Shown here one piece after another: positions 17,894-28,764 of a DNA stretch of 64,000 nt (position 1 is its first letter; each line of letters starts with the position of its first letter). Source of the DNA: Muribaculaceae bacterium. GTDB lineage: Bacteria > Bacteroidota > Bacteroidia > Bacteroidales > Muribaculaceae. The notes under the pieces were generated by a model. The model saw only the letters and a program-made list of their open reading frames with translations. It made no database searches and was not told the origin of the DNA. Position numbers and translations under genes: made by a program. The DNA is taken from NCBI GenBank assembly GCA_023664185.1, contig JAMPGA010000001.1:1085119-1149118 (forward strand), given 5' to 3'.

Positions 17894-20509
17894 TCAGATG
17901 GATTTGCGCAGAATTTCGACTGCCTCTGTGAGGCCTTCCTTATCCTTGCCGCCAGCCTGAGCAAAGCCGGGCTGACCGCCACCGCCACCCTTGATGGCCT
18001 TGGCTGCCTCGCGGGCCATAGACGAAGCGTTGAGACCGGATTTGACCACATCTTCTGTGAGTGCCACGGTGATGAGTGGCTTGCCGGTCATATCCATGGT
18101 GGCTGCTATAAAGACGGTGTTGACGGGCGAGAGCTGACGCACCAGGAAGGCTACGTTCTTGACCACCTCGGGCACATATATGCCGGTCATCACCACAGTT
18201 GTGTGGTCGTCGATGGACTCGGCTTTCTCCAGAAGCGATTTGGCCAGATTGCGCACACGCTCCTTCATATATTCCTCGGCCTGCTTGCGGAGCTCGGAAT
18301 TCTCGTCGATTGAGCGGCGGAGAGCACCTACGATGTCGGGAGCATTGTGGAGGAGCTCGCCGATGGTGCGAAGTGAGTCGGAAAGCTGATCAACAGCATT
18401 TTCGGCAGCCTCGGCTGTGATGGCCTCAATACGGCGTATGCCGGCTGCGGTACTCGATTCGGATATTATGCGGATGGTGCCGATATTGCCGGTGTTGGGC
18501 ACATGGGTACCGCCGCAGAGCTCCACGGAATCACCGTAGCGGATCACGCGCACTTCCTCGCCATATTTTTCACCAAACAGAGCCATAGCGCCCATGCTGC
18601 GGGCCTCGTCGATGGGCACACAACGATGTTCGTCGAGGGGGATGGCTTTGCGCACCATGGCGTTGGCCAGGTGTTCCACTTTGCGGAGCTCCTCAGGAGT
18701 CACCTTCTGGAAGTGGCTGAAGTCGAAGCGGAGCATCTTGGGTGAAACATACGAACCACGCTGCTCCACATGTGTGCCGAGCACCTGACGCAGAGCGGCA
18801 TGAAGCAGGTGTGTGGCTGTGTGGTTGCACTCGGTGGCACGACGTGCCTCAGTGTCGATCACAGCCTGAAATGTAGCTGTGACATCGGCAGGCATACGTT
18901 TTGCAAGGTGTACGGCCTGACCGTTCTCACGCTTTGTATCGTAGATTTCTATTTTCTCGTCGCCGTTTATGAGCCAGCCTGTATCGCCTACCTGGCCACC
19001 CATCTCGGCATAGAACGGTGTGACAGAGAGCACAATCTGGTAGTACTCTTTATTTTTCTGCTTCACACGGCGATAGCGGAGTATCTGAGTGGGCACTTCG
19101 GTTTCATCGTAGCCCACAAACTCGGTTTCGCCCTCGCGCACCTCCACCCAGTCGGTGGCTTCGACTGCAGCGGCGTTGCGTGCACGTGCCTTCTGGGCAT
19201 CCATCTCGGTGTCAAATTCCTTTTTGTCGAGAGTCATACCATTCTCCTTGAGGATGAGCTCGGTGAGATCAAGAGGGAAGCCATAGGTATCATAGAGTAC
19301 AAAGGCATCCTTACCTGAGATCTCAGTCTTTCCCTCAGCCTTGGCGGCCTTTATGGCGCTGTCAAGGATCGAAATACCCTTGTCGAGTGTGCGCAGGAAG
19401 GCATCTTCCTCCTCTTTGATCACCTTCATTATCAGCTCGCGCTGCGACACGATTTCGGGATAAGCCTCGCCCATCGAGTCAATAAGTGTGTTGACCAGCT
19501 TGTACATGAATGCCTCCTTCTGGTCGAGGAATGTATAGGCATATCGCACGGCACGACGCAGGATACGACGGATTACATATCCGGCCTTTGCGTTGCCGGG
19601 CAGCTGTGAGTCGGCTATGGAGAACGATATGGTTCTGACGTGATCTGCTATGACGCGCATGGCCACATCGACCATATGATCCTCGCCATATTTCTTACCT
19701 GAGAGCTGCGAAATCGTTGAGATGAGCGGTGTGAAGACATCGGTATCATAGTTCGACTTCTTGCCCTGGAGAGCCATGCAGAGGCGCTCAAAACCCATGC
19801 CGGTGTCGATCACCTTGGCGGGAAGGGGTTCGAGCGAGCCATCGGCTTTGCGGTTATACTGCATGAACACGAGGTTCCAGATTTCGATGACAAGGGGGTT
19901 ATCCTTGTTAACAAGCTCAGCGCCATCTATCTTGGCACGTTCTTCGTCGGAACGCAGATCAATATGAATCTCTGAGCAGGGGCCGCAGGGACCTGTATCG
20001 CCCATTTCCCAGAAATTGTCGTGCTTGTTGCCATTTATAATATGTGAGGCAGGCAGATGCTTCTCCCAGATAGCGGCAGCCTCGTCGTCGCGGCTGAGGC
20101 CCTCGGCGGGCGAGCCTTCGAAGACTGTGGCATATAGACGCTCGGGGTTGAGCTTGAGCACATCCACCAGATACTCCCAGGCCCAGTCGATGGCCTCCTG
20201 TTTGAAATAGTCGCCGAAGCTCCAGTTGCCCAGCATCTCAAACATGGTGTGATGGTATGTATCCATGCCCACCTCTTCAAGGTCGTTGTGCTTGCCGGAA
20301 ACTCGGAGACATTTCTGGGAGTCGGCCACGCGCTGATACTTCGCCGCCTTGTTGCCCAAGATTATATCCTTGAACTGGTTCATCCCGGCGTTGGTGAACA
20401 TCAGAGTGGGGTCATCCTTGATGACCATCGGAGCCGAAGGCACAATATGGTGTCCCTTTGAGTTGAAAAACTCTTTGAACGACTCACGTATTTCCTTAGC
20501 TGTGAGCAT
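17894..20509 (-). CDS. alaS: Alanyl-tRNA synthetase
   Basis: Charges tRNA-Ala and edits mischarged Ser and Gly. The 871 residues have the class II catalytic domain ([31 protein letters not shown]), the editing domain with HTATHLLH and the zinc-binding [10 protein letters not shown], and a C-terminal oligomerisation/C-Ala region ending in the glycine-rich [14 protein letters not shown]. It is first in a three-gene operon with Dabb and HAD genes. Confidence 0.96.
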   Translation of the reverse strand: MLTAKEIRESFKEFFNSKGHHIVPSAPMVIKDDPTLMFTNAGMNQFKDIILGNKAAKYQRVADSQKCLRVSGKHNDLEEVGMDTYHHTMFEMLGNWSFGDYFKQEAIDWAWEYLVDVLKLNPERLYATVFEGSPAEGLSRDDEAAAIWEKHLPASHIINGNKHDNFWEMGDTGPCGPCSEIHIDLRSDEERAKIDGAELVNKDNPLVIEIWNLVFMQYNRKADGSLEPLPAKVIDTGMGFERLCMALQGKKSNYDTDVFTPLISTISQLSGKKYGEDHMVDVAMRVIADHVRTISFSIADSQLPGNAKAGYVIRRILRRAVRYAYTFLDQKEAFMYKLVNTLIDSMGEAYPEIVSQRELIMKVIKEEEDAFLRTLDKGISILDSAIKAAKAEGKTEISGKDAFVLYDTYGFPLDLTELILKENGMTLDKKEFDTEMDAQKARARNAAAVEATDWVEVREGETEFVGYDETEVPTQILRYRRVKQKNKEYYQIVLSVTPFYAEMGGQVGDTGWLINGDEKIEIYDTKRENGQAVHLAKRMPADVTATFQAVIDTEARRATECNHTATHLLHAALRQVLGTHVEQRGSYVSPKMLRFDFSHFQKVTPEELRKVEHLANAMVRKAIPLDEHRCVPIDEARSMGAMALFGEKYGEEVRVIRYGDSVELCGGTHVPNTGNIGTIRIISESSTAAGIRRIEAITAEAAENAVDQLSDSLRTIGELLHNAPDIVGALRRSIDENSELRKQAEEYMKERVRNLAKSLLEKAESIDDHTTVVMTGIYVPEVVKNVAFLVRQLSPVNTVFIAATMDMTGKPLITVALTEDVVKSGLNASSMAREAAKAIKGGGGGQPGFAQAGGKDKEGLTEAVEILRKSI

Positions 20510-20561
20510 GTGAATGTGATATTTTTTGACTGTATGTTTCTGTAATTACAAATTTCGGGTG

Positions 20562-20569
20562 CAAAGTTA
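20562..20569 (-). promoter_or_regulatory. Candidate -7 element for alaS
   Basis: Minus-strand TAACTTTG about 55 bases before the alaS ATG, followed by C as in many Bacteroidetes promoters. No clear -33 TTTG is visible. Confidence 0.55.
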
Positions 20570-20574
20570 CAAAT

Positions 20575-20608
20575 TTTTTGCCACTCAGAGCCGAGTGGAA
20601 GGGCAAAA
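20575..20608 (-). terminator. Hairpin downstream of the MBL-fold gene
   Basis: An inner stem CCACTC/GAGTGG (20581-20586 with 20593-20598) is nested in a longer imperfect pairing of TTTTTGCC with GGCAAAAA (ends near 20575 and 20608). It lies 17 bases after the stop of the minus-strand MBL gene and just upstream of the alaS promoter. The T-rich strand is part of the stem, so termination is plausible but not certain. Confidence 0.5.
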
Positions 20609-20624
20609 ACTTGGAGAAGAGGGT

Positions 20625-21659
20625 TTAGAGGGTAAAGAGTGGGGTGCGCTCATAGCGTGGCAATGGGATAACGGCCAAGCGCGGAGAGTCTGGCTGATAT
20701 TCAGCATCAAACGGAATGGATGTTGTGGCAAAATCGGTTATCCCGACCGTTGCCAGGGCCTGATGATATGCCTCGAGGGCGAGCGCCGGAGTGTTGTTGT
20801 CGTGAGAAAGGTGGCAGAGGAATACATTGCGCAGGGTCGAAGAGTAGATCGAGGCTACATATTCTGCCGAGACCCTGTTGTCAAGATGACCCTTTTCGTG
20901 TACTATCCTGGCCTTGAGATGCTCGGGATACGAACCGGTTTTGAGCTTATGCAGATCGTAGTTCGACTCAAGGACTAAGCTTTGAGCCTGGCGCAGATAG
21001 AAGTCGGCACGATCAGATATACACCCAAGATCGGTGGCCACAGAGAGGGTCTGGGCACCGTGTTCGATGAAGAACCCGACATTGTCGGCTCCATCGTGCA
21101 TCACCTCAAAGGGGGTGATGCTGAACGCGCCTATGGTAAAGGGGAATTCCTTGTAGACGGCCACATGGTAGTCTTTGATGCGACGTGAGATGTTGTGGCG
21201 TCTGAGCATGCCGTTGAGAGTGCGCGGGGTGCAATAGAGCTTCATGTGACGGTAGTTTCTCAGCAAGGGATACACCTGACTTATATGGTCGTGGTGATCG
21301 TGTGTGAGAATTATACCCTTAACTTGCTCGGGCATAATGCCGTTGTCGCGCAGATCGGTGATGACACGTCGAGCCTCAATACCGGCATCGATGAGAAATC
21401 CGCAGTTACGGTCGCCTACATATGAGCAGTTACCGCTGCTACCGCTGCCGAAACTCATGAAAAATATATGGTCGGACTGCTGCATGGGGGGCATGTCGTC
21501 GATGGCACGCGCACGACGTTCAGCCTCCAGGCGGGCTATCTCAGCCTCCCGGTCGGGGGGTATTATTTTGAAATCTCCAATACCGGATTCGGCGAGATCC
21601 TCGAAAGTATCGAAGAGCCCCGGTTGAAGATGGGAATTGGCAAGATGTTTTCTTCGCAT
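20625..21659 (-). CDS. YycJ/WalJ-like metallo-beta-lactamase-fold hydrolase with N-terminal extension
   Basis: 344 residues. From residue 68 (MSFGSGSSGNCSYV) it follows the YycJ/WalJ family, with the metal motif THDHHDH at 119-125 and later metal histidines and aspartates (CHLSHDNN region). YycJ-type proteins are reported to be double-strand DNA exonucleases. Residues 1-67 are an extra N-terminal part that is charged and helical (REAEIARLEAERRARA). Near its start it contains QPGLF at 12-16, which fits the QxxLF sliding-clamp-binding pattern. The ATG at 21659 is the only in-frame start that includes it. It lies 13 bases after the methyltransferase gene. Confidence 0.85.
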   Translation of the reverse strand: MRRKHLANSHLQPGLFDTFEDLAESGIGDFKIIPPDREAEIARLEAERRARAIDDMPPMQQSDHIFFMSFGSGSSGNCSYVGDRNCGFLIDAGIEARRVITDLRDNGIMPEQVKGIILTHDHHDHISQVYPLLRNYRHMKLYCTPRTLNGMLRRHNISRRIKDYHVAVYKEFPFTIGAFSITPFEVMHDGADNVGFFIEHGAQTLSVATDLGCISDRADFYLRQAQSLVLESNYDLHKLKTGSYPEHLKARIVHEKGHLDNRVSAEYVASIYSSTLRNVFLCHLSHDNNTPALALEAYHQALATVGITDFATTSIPFDAEYQPDSPRLAVIPLPRYERTPLFTL

Positions 21660-21672
21660 TAGTCAAGTCAGG

Positions 21673-22404
21673 TTAGTAGTAAAGTAAAAATATGGTGGGG
21701 ATTTTGTCGTAGTTGTATACGGCTTTTGCCCACTCTGAAAGCTGGCGCGTCACGATGGATTGCGACGGGCCTGTGATGTCTGAAGCCACACACAAGCGCA
21801 GCGAGCCGGGCAGAGTGGAGGCAAGTTCGGCGATGAGACGATTGTTTCTATAAGGTGTCTCGATGAAAATCTGTGTCTGCTGACGGGTACGGATGAGCCG
21901 CTCCATTTCGCGCAATGTGGCTGTGCGCTCGCGCGAGTCGTGGGGCAGATATCCGGCAAAGGCAAACGACTGTCCGTTAAACCCCGAGCCCATCAATGCC
22001 ATGATGATGCTCGAAGGCCCCACCAAAGGCACCACCTTCAAGCCTTTGTTCTGAGCCACAGCCACAAGATCGGCGCCCGGATCGGCCACTGCAGGGCATC
22101 CGGCCTCTGAGATCACACCGATAGGCTCGCCATCTATGAGAGGCTGGAGCATCGGAGCCACAGCCTCGGGAGAGGTATGTTCGTCGAGAGTGACAAACGA
22201 GAGATTGTCTATGACAATCGAGGGGTCGCATCGCTTGAGAAAGCGGCGCGCAGTGCGCACATTCTCAACCACAAAGCAGCGTATGCCACGTATCACCTCA
22301 ATGTTGGCACGTGGGATGGCCACGTCGACGGGCGAGTCGCTCATAGTCGACGGTATGAGGTAAAGTGCGGGGGCGATAATGCTGTGTTCTGTGGTTGATG
22401 GCAT
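21673..22404 (-). CDS. Tetrapyrrole-methylase-fold SAM methyltransferase (RsmI-related)
   Basis: 243 residues of the SAM-dependent methyltransferase family related to RsmI, the 16S rRNA C1402 ribose methylase. The SAM-binding blocks are visible: ISEAGCPAVADPGADLV, PLVGPSSIIMALMGSGF, and FIETPYRNN. The N-terminal glycine-rich start typical of RsmI (LxVVATPIGN) is replaced by APALYLIPSTM, so it belongs to a divergent branch and its target is uncertain. It lies between sufB (51 bases) and the MBL gene (13 bases), all on the minus strand. Confidence 0.8.
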   Translation of the reverse strand: MPSTTEHSIIAPALYLIPSTMSDSPVDVAIPRANIEVIRGIRCFVVENVRTARRFLKRCDPSIVIDNLSFVTLDEHTSPEAVAPMLQPLIDGEPIGVISEAGCPAVADPGADLVAVAQNKGLKVVPLVGPSSIIMALMGSGFNGQSFAFAGYLPHDSRERTATLREMERLIRTRQQTQIFIETPYRNNRLIAELASTLPGSLRLCVASDITGPSQSIVTRQLSEWAKAVYNYDKIPTIFLLYY

Positions 22405-22455
22405 GTGGATTATACGGATTTGAACGGCTTGTGAGTGATGACCTTACACAGTCGA

Positions 22456-23913
22456 TCAGCCCACCGAACCTTCGAGAGTTATTTGCAAGAGTTTCTGAGC
22501 CTCTACAGCAAATTCCATTGGGAGCTTGTTCATCACCTCGCGGGCATAGCCGTTGACAATCAAGGCTATTGCCTCTTCTGTGGGTATGCCTCGCTGGTTG
22601 CAGTAGAAGAGCTGGTCTTCGGATATCTTAGATGTCGTGGCCTCGTGTTCCACTATGGCCGAGTCATCAAGGATATCAATGTACGGGAATGTGTGGGCGC
22701 CGCAATGGCTTCCCATGAGCAGGGAGTCGCACTGGGTGTAGTTGCGGCAGCCGGTGGCACCGGGAGCCACCTTGACCAGACCTCTGTAGGAGTTTTCGGA
22801 GTGTCCGGCCGAGATACCTTTGGAGACAATGGTCGAGGATGAGTTTTTGCCGATATGAATCATCTTTGTGCCGGTATCGGCCTGCTGGTGGTTGCGGGTC
22901 ACGGCCACTGAGTAGAACTCACCCCTTGAGTAGTCGCCTTTGAGCACACATGAAGGGTATTTCCATGTTATGGCTGAGCCGGTTTCTACCTGGGTCCATG
23001 ATAGTTTCGAGTGGTCGCCTCGACAGAGCCCGCGCTTGGTAACGAAGTTGTAGACTCCACCTCTGCCCTCAGCATCGCCGGCATACCAGTTTTGCACAGT
23101 TGAATACTTCACCTCTGCCCTATCCTCGACTATGATTTCCACAATGGCAGCATGGAGCTGGTTTTCGTCGCGCATCGGCGCTGTACACCCCTCCAGGTAG
23201 CTGACATATGCATCATCGTCGGCCACGATCAGTGTGCGTTCAAACTGGCCGGTGCCTGCGGCATTGATGCGGAAATATGTGGAGAGCTCCATGGGGCACC
23301 TCACACCTTTGGGGATATAGACAAACGACCCGTCGGAGAATACGGCCGAGTTGAGCGCGGCATAGAAATTGTCGCGATAGCTCACAACAGAACCGAGGTA
23401 TTTCTTCACCAGATCCGGATAGTCTTTTACGGCTTCGGAGATTGAGCAGAAAATGATGCCCTTCTCGGCCAATTTCTCGCGGTGTGTGGTCTTGACGCTC
23501 ACTGAGTCCATCACGGCATCAACCGCCATCCCCGACAGAGCCTTCTGCTCCTCGAGGGGAATGCCCAGACGGTTGAACGTGTCGAGCACCTGGGGATCTA
23601 TTTCATCAAGGCTCTTGGGTCCCTCTTTTTTCACAGGCTCGGCATAATAGCTGATGGCCTGGAAGTCGATATCCGGTATATTGAGGTGAGCCCATTTGGG
23701 TACAGGTAGAGTCTGCCAGTAGCGGAAAGCCTTGAGGCGGAATTCGAGCAGCCATTCGGGTTCGTTTTTCTTCGACGAGATCAACCGCACCACATCCTCG
23801 TTGAGTCCGCGAGGTATGATGTTGGTGTCTATATCCGAGGTGAATCCATATTTATATTCACCCTGAGTGGCTTCGCGCAGAGTTGAGTCTGTGCCGTTGT
23901 TGTTCTGCTCCAT
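22456..23913 (-). CDS. sufB: Fe-S cluster assembly protein SufB
   Basis: Scaffold subunit of the SUF system for building iron-sulfur clusters. The full-length 485-residue family sequence is present, including the C-terminal parallel beta region with [15 protein letters not shown] and [17 protein letters not shown]. Unusually, sufC and sufD do not follow: next downstream is a methyltransferase, and upstream is cvpA at a one-base gap. Several Fe-S enzymes in this window (FrdB, fumarase, NrdG) would depend on cluster supply. The partner genes must lie elsewhere. Confidence 0.95.
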   Translation of the reverse strand: MEQNNNGTDSTLREATQGEYKYGFTSDIDTNIIPRGLNEDVVRLISSKKNEPEWLLEFRLKAFRYWQTLPVPKWAHLNIPDIDFQAISYYAEPVKKEGPKSLDEIDPQVLDTFNRLGIPLEEQKALSGMAVDAVMDSVSVKTTHREKLAEKGIIFCSISEAVKDYPDLVKKYLGSVVSYRDNFYAALNSAVFSDGSFVYIPKGVRCPMELSTYFRINAAGTGQFERTLIVADDDAYVSYLEGCTAPMRDENQLHAAIVEIIVEDRAEVKYSTVQNWYAGDAEGRGGVYNFVTKRGLCRGDHSKLSWTQVETGSAITWKYPSCVLKGDYSRGEFYSVAVTRNHQQADTGTKMIHIGKNSSSTIVSKGISAGHSENSYRGLVKVAPGATGCRNYTQCDSLLMGSHCGAHTFPYIDILDDSAIVEHEATTSKISEDQLFYCNQRGIPTEEAIALIVNGYAREVMNKLPMEFAVEAQKLLQITLEGSVG

Positions 23914-23914
23914 A

Positions 23915-24418
23915 TTATTCTGATTCAGAGGTTACAGCCCCCACGAGCGAGGGACCGAGATCGATGACCATACTTACAAATTTGCCTCCGGCTATGCCCG
24001 ATGTCTCCCGAATGTCAGATTTCGGGAAAAACACAAGGTAGAGATTGAGAAGGAAGCTCACCATGATGAGACATTTAGCTATATTGAATATCGCACCGCC
24101 TATACGGTCCAACGGCCCGAGAAACACTGTATGGACTGCCAGTTTAAGCATTTTTGCCACAAGCAGCACAGCGTAATAGGCCACTATGTACATTGCGGAA
24201 TACACTCCGGCCACAACAGCATAATAGCTCATCGAGCCAGCTCCCGACGGGCCTTCGGGCATAATCAACACGACAGCCTGATGGCCCAGCATGCGGCAGG
24301 CCACTATGCCCACCACAATAGCAGCGATCGACCCCGCCTGCTGGATGAATCCTTTCCAGAAACCCCAGACAGCGGCGGCGGCGATTACGATAATCAATAT
24401 GAGATCTATTGTTGACAA
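23915..24418 (-). CDS. CvpA family membrane protein
   Basis: 167 residues with four predicted membrane helices, starting [25 protein letters not shown], the typical CvpA N-terminus (helix, then glycine, then KGF). CvpA proteins are linked to colicin V export and to envelope stress, with no defined activity. It overlaps the valS 3' end by 13 bases and is one base from sufB, so it belongs to the valS-cvpA-sufB unit. Confidence 0.85.
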   Translation of the reverse strand: MSTIDLILIIVIAAAAVWGFWKGFIQQAGSIAAIVVGIVACRMLGHQAVVLIMPEGPSGAGSMSYYAVVAGVYSAMYIVAYYAVLLVAKMLKLAVHTVFLGPLDRIGGAIFNIAKCLIMVSFLLNLYLVFFPKSDIRETSGIAGGKFVSMVIDLGPSLVGAVTSESE

Positions 24419-27102
24419 AGAGCCTCGAGATTGGCGCGCAGGGCGGTTAGTTTGGTTTCGGCGTCGGAGAGTTTCTTACGCTCGGCCTCTACGACAGCAG
24501 CCGGAGCATTCGAGACGAAACGCTCGTTGGAGAGTTTCTTTTCCACCGAGGCCTTGAAGCCTTCGTAATACTTAATATCTTTTTCTATTTTGGCTTTTTC
24601 AGCCTCAACGTCGATGCTGTCGAGCAGAGGGATATCGAATTCGGCTGTACCCACCATAAATGTGGCGGCAGCAGGATCCTTTTCGGTCACTGTCTCGATG
24701 GCGCCGAGAAGAGCCAGTCGCGATATAAGCGACGACATCTCAACGGGCTGGCCGACGGAGCGGAGTGTGAGCTTTTCGCGCAGAGGTATGTTGCGCTGTG
24801 CTCTGACGCTTCTCACACCGTTCACAATCTCCTTGGCGGTCTCAACCTTTGCCAGAAGCTCGCGGTCTATTTCGGTGACCTCGGGCTGGGCGGCATACAT
24901 GATAGATTCACCCTCGCGGCGGTCGGCCATATGCTGCCATAGCTCCTCGGTGATAAAGGGCATGAAGGGATGCAGCATGCGCAAAAGCGAGTCGAAATAG
25001 CCGATGGTGGCATCATAGGTGGCGCCATCCACAGGGTGCTGGTAGTCGGGCTTGACCATCTCAAGATACCATGACGAGAATTCGTCGCGGAACAGACGGT
25101 AAGCTCCCATCAAAGCCTCGGAGATGCGGAACTTGGAGAAGGAGTCGTTGATCTCCTCGATCGACTCGGCCAGCTTGGACTTGAACCACTCTATGGCCAG
25201 TGCCGAGTGCTCTGGCTGAGGCAGTGTGCGGTCCACCTCCCAACCTTTGACGAGGCGGAAGGCATTCCATATCTTGTTGCAGAAGTTGCGACCGTTCTCA
25301 CAGAGAGCCTCGTCAAACATGATATCGTTTCCGGCGGGGGCCGCAAGCATCATGCCCATACGTACACCGTCGGCACCATATTTGTCTATAAGATCGAGGG
25401 GATCGGGCGAGTTGCCGAGCGACTTTGACATCTTTCTGCCCAGCTTGTCGCGCACGATGCCGGTAAAATATACGTTCTGGAAAGGCTCCTTGCCCACATA
25501 TTCATATCCGGCCATAATCATTCTGGCTACCCAGAAGAAGATGATATCGGGGCCGGTGACGAGTGTGGCAGTGGGATAGTAATAGGAAATCTCCTTGTTG
25601 CCGGGATTGTTGATGCCGTCAAAGAGAGTGATGGGCCAGAGCCATGACGAAAACCATGTGTCAAGGGCGCCTTCGTCCTGTCGGATATCAGACATGGTCA
25701 GATTCTCGCAGCCGGGCACGGCGTTGATTTTGGCAAGAGCCTTTTCGGCATCTTCGGCCACCACAAACTTCTCCTCGCCATCGGCCTGATCTGTGTAATA
25801 GTAGGCCGGGATGCGATGGCCCCACCACAGCTGGCGGGATATACACCAGTCCTGAATATTTTCAAGCCAGTTTCGATATGTGGTCTTGTATTTCTCCGGC
25901 ACAAAGCGGATTATGTTTTCCATCACCGGGGCAAGCGAGATGTCGGCAAAATGCTTCATGCTCACAAACCACTGCAGCGAGAGACGGGGCTCGATGGGCA
26001 CCTTGGTGCGCTCGGAGAGGCCAATATTGTTGGTATAATCCTCAACCTTCTCAAGGAGTCCGGCCTTGGCAAGATCCTCAGCTATGACGCGGCGACACTC
26101 GAAGCGATCCATACCCACATACATGCCGGCACATTCGGCAATAGTGGCATCGTCGTTGAAGATGTCGATCACCTCAAGATTGTGTTTCTTGCCCAGCATT
26201 TCGTCGTTCTTATCGTGGGCAGGGGTGACCTTCAGACAGCCTGTGCCAAACTCGATGTCGACATAGCGGTCTTCGATCACGGGAATCACACGACCCACCA
26301 GCGGCACAATGACCTTACAACCTTTTAGCCAAGTGTTTTTCGGATCTTTGGGGTTGATACACATGGCTGTGTCACCCATGATTGTCTCGGGGCGTGTGGT
26401 GGCCACCACGGCATAACGGCGCCCCTCTGAGTCGGTGTGGATCACCTCACCCTCGGCAGCAGCACGGTCGGCTGCCCGGTCGTCGGCAAGATAGTAACGG
26501 AGATAGTAGAGCTTGGCCTGTTCAGTTTCATAGAACACCTCGTCGTCGCTGATGGCGGTAAGGTTCTGGGGATCCCAGTTGACCATACGCAGTCCACGAT
26601 AGATGAGACCTTTGTCATAGAGATCGCAGAACACTTTAGTCACAGCCTTGGAGCGCTCCTCATCCATGGTGAATGCTGTGCGTTCCCAGTCGCACGAAGC
26701 GCCCAGTTTGCGCAGCTGGCTTAGGATTATGCCGCCATGCTTGTGTGTCCAGTCCCAGGCATGCTCCAGAAACTGCTCGCGGGTAAGGTCGGTCTTCTTG
26801 ATCCCCTCCGAGGCGAGTTTGGCAATAACCTTTGTTTCGGTTGAGATCGAGGCGTGGTCAGTGCCGGGCACCCAAAGGGCATTCTTCCCCATCATGCGTG
26901 CACGGCGCACCAGGATATCCTGAATGGTGTTGTTGAGCATGTGCCCCATGTGGAGCACACCGGTTACGTTGGGAGGAGGAATAACGATAGTATAAGGCTC
27001 ACGGGCATCGGGTTCTGAATGGAACAGACGGTGTTCCAGCCAGTAGGCATACCACTTGTCCTCTACAGCTGTCGGATCGTATTTGGGTGCTAATTCTTCC
27101 AT
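24406..27102 (-). CDS. valS: Valyl-tRNA synthetase
   Basis: Class I synthetase of 898 residues. The HIGH-type signature is HMGHML near residue 51 and the KMSKS loop is [11 protein letters not shown]. The CP1 editing domain lies between them, and a C-terminal coiled-coil arm ([24 protein letters not shown]) contacts tRNA. It heads a minus-strand run with cvpA, sufB, the methyltransferase and the MBL-fold gene. Confidence 0.96.
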   Translation of the reverse strand: MEELAPKYDPTAVEDKWYAYWLEHRLFHSEPDAREPYTIVIPPPNVTGVLHMGHMLNNTIQDILVRRARMMGKNALWVPGTDHASISTETKVIAKLASEGIKKTDLTREQFLEHAWDWTHKHGGIILSQLRKLGASCDWERTAFTMDEERSKAVTKVFCDLYDKGLIYRGLRMVNWDPQNLTAISDDEVFYETEQAKLYYLRYYLADDRAADRAAAEGEVIHTDSEGRRYAVVATTRPETIMGDTAMCINPKDPKNTWLKGCKVIVPLVGRVIPVIEDRYVDIEFGTGCLKVTPAHDKNDEMLGKKHNLEVIDIFNDDATIAECAGMYVGMDRFECRRVIAEDLAKAGLLEKVEDYTNNIGLSERTKVPIEPRLSLQWFVSMKHFADISLAPVMENIIRFVPEKYKTTYRNWLENIQDWCISRQLWWGHRIPAYYYTDQADGEEKFVVAEDAEKALAKINAVPGCENLTMSDIRQDEGALDTWFSSWLWPITLFDGINNPGNKEISYYYPTATLVTGPDIIFFWVARMIMAGYEYVGKEPFQNVYFTGIVRDKLGRKMSKSLGNSPDPLDLIDKYGADGVRMGMMLAAPAGNDIMFDEALCENGRNFCNKIWNAFRLVKGWEVDRTLPQPEHSALAIEWFKSKLAESIEEINDSFSKFRISEALMGAYRLFRDEFSSWYLEMVKPDYQHPVDGATYDATIGYFDSLLRMLHPFMPFITEELWQHMADRREGESIMYAAQPEVTEIDRELLAKVETAKEIVNGVRSVRAQRNIPLREKLTLRSVGQPVEMSSLISRLALLGAIETVTEKDPAAATFMVGTAEFDIPLLDSIDVEAEKAKIEKDIKYYEGFKASVEKKLSNERFVSNAPAAVVEAERKKLSDAETKLTALRANLEALCQQ

Positions 27103-27130
27103 TGTTATGGTTGATTTTGAAAAATTTTCA

Positions 27131-27138
27131 CAAAGTTA
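27131..27138 (-). promoter_or_regulatory. Candidate -7 element for valS
   Basis: Minus-strand TAACTTTG, about 30 bases before the valS ATG. It directly follows the terminator T run of the upstream operon. Confidence 0.55.
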
Positions 27139-27171
27139 CAAAAAAAGAGCGAGACTTGAAGCCCGCTCTTT
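27137..27171 (-). terminator. Terminator of the arabinose operon
   Basis: Stem AAAGAGCG (27144-27151) with CGCTCTTT (27164-27171), 12-base loop. Read on the minus strand it is followed by a run of T from 27143 down to 27141 and beyond. It lies 27 bases after the GH28 stop. Confidence 0.8.
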
Positions 27172-27197
27172 ATTAAATTAGGTAAAAACCTACGGAA

Positions 27198-28745
27198 TCA
27201 CATCTTTATGTCCTTGTTGTCGCCGGTATAGACCACTGACTCTCCGTCGGGAGATATGAAATGGCAGTCGGTGAAGATGGCATCCTTGACGTTGTTGATT
27301 GTCATGGCTGCCCCTGAGGCTGGACGGACGGTCACCTTGTCGAACACGATCTTCATTGACTCTGACAGCAGACCACCTTCGCGTGCGGTAAACATCGAGT
27401 TGGTGACATGGATGTTCTCGATGGGCATTTCGGGAATACCATTGAACTTCAGCGCTTTGCCTGAGTCATAGGATGTAACGTTGTTGATGAAGATATCGCG
27501 GAACTGAGGAGTGGTTTCATCGACCGGAGGAATCTCGGTGGGAGCGTTTTTCACAAAGTAGTAGAGGTCAAATGTGATAGCATCGCCCGAGATGCCGAGC
27601 ATGTTGATATTGTCGATGAAAATGTTTTTCACCACACCGCCACGGCCGCGTGTGCTCTTGAAACGCAGGCCCACGTCGGTGCCCATAAACTGGCAGTCCT
27701 TAACAGAAACATTATTGACGCCACCCGACATTTCGCTGCCCACTACGAAGCCACCATGGCCGTGGAACACGCGGCAGTCCTTTACGATAACGTTCTCGGT
27801 GGGTATGCCTCTCTTGCGGCCGGCTTCATCCTTGCCCGACTTGAGGCAGATAGCATCGTCGCCCACATCGAGGGTGGAACGGTAGATGATGACGTTCTTA
27901 CACGACTCAACGTCGAGGCCGTCGCCATTCTGGGCGAAGTCGGGGTTTTTGATAAATACACCGTCGACAATGAGGTTCTCGCACATGAGGGGATGCACGT
28001 TCCAGGCAGGAGAGTTCTGGAAGGTGACGTCTTCGAGAAGCACATTCTTGCAGCCCACAAGCTGAATCATCACCGGACGCAGATAGCGCTTGATGGTCTT
28101 GGCATCTTCCTCGGAGAGGAGTGCTCGACGGTCACCTTTGGCCAGTTCCTCTCCATCGAGATAGCTCTGTGCAGGATACCATGTGGTGCCTTTCACGATA
28201 CCACCTTTGGCAATGAGATTTTTCCACTCGGCGCTGTTCATCTTGTCTTTTTTGACGGGACGCCACATGCCACCGTTGCCATCGATGACACCATCGCCGG
28301 TGATGGCCACGTTCTGCAGATTGACTCCCGATACGGGCGACTGGGTGCGCCAGGCTTCAAAGCCCTCATAGACCACATAGACAGTCTTATAGAGATTTTC
28401 ATCAGGGGCAAACACCAGCAGAGCACCTCCGTCGAGGTGAAGGTTGATGTTGGATTTCAGCTCGATGGGACCTGTGAGCCATACACCCGAAGGGATGTGG
28501 ACTACGCCGCCACCGTTGGCCGAGAGATCGCTAATAGCCTTGTTGATGACATCGGTGTTGAGTGTGACGCCATCGCCCACGGCTCCACACTTGTCTATCG
28601 AGACAGTGTCGGCCTTGAAAGCGGGGCGGTCTATTACGGGCATCTCGAAGGGAAGACCCTCGTAGAGATGCTCGTAAGTAGAGGCTGCCCCTGCGTTCAG
28701 TGAGCCGGCAAGAAGCGAAGTTAAAATTAGATTTCTTACTTTCAC
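27198..28745 (-). CDS. Glycoside hydrolase family 28 (polygalacturonase-like), exported
   Basis: 515 residues with a signal peptide (MKVRNLILTSLLAGSLNAGAA) and a right-handed beta-helix. GH28 catalytic motifs are present: NGDGLDV (NTD position), GDDAIC (double aspartate), GHGG (histidine) and RFKS (RIK position). The family cleaves galacturonic acid linkages in pectin; some members act on rhamnogalacturonan or xylogalacturonan. It is the last gene of the arabinose operon, 19 bases after the kinase. This suggests it opens pectin whose side chains deliver arabinose. No lipobox is seen, so the mature protein is probably periplasmic. Confidence 0.9.
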   Translation of the reverse strand: MKVRNLILTSLLAGSLNAGAASTYEHLYEGLPFEMPVIDRPAFKADTVSIDKCGAVGDGVTLNTDVINKAISDLSANGGGVVHIPSGVWLTGPIELKSNINLHLDGGALLVFAPDENLYKTVYVVYEGFEAWRTQSPVSGVNLQNVAITGDGVIDGNGGMWRPVKKDKMNSAEWKNLIAKGGIVKGTTWYPAQSYLDGEELAKGDRRALLSEEDAKTIKRYLRPVMIQLVGCKNVLLEDVTFQNSPAWNVHPLMCENLIVDGVFIKNPDFAQNGDGLDVESCKNVIIYRSTLDVGDDAICLKSGKDEAGRKRGIPTENVIVKDCRVFHGHGGFVVGSEMSGGVNNVSVKDCQFMGTDVGLRFKSTRGRGGVVKNIFIDNINMLGISGDAITFDLYYFVKNAPTEIPPVDETTPQFRDIFINNVTSYDSGKALKFNGIPEMPIENIHVTNSMFTAREGGLLSESMKIVFDKVTVRPASGAAMTINNVKDAIFTDCHFISPDGESVVYTGDNKDIKM

Positions 28746-28764
28746 TCTTCTATGTTGTGATTGG

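Noticed and set aside
27756..28703. 315-residue plus-strand open frame opposite the GH28 gene
   Set aside because: The GH28 catalytic motifs and signal peptide are clear on the minus strand, and the antisense frame has no support.
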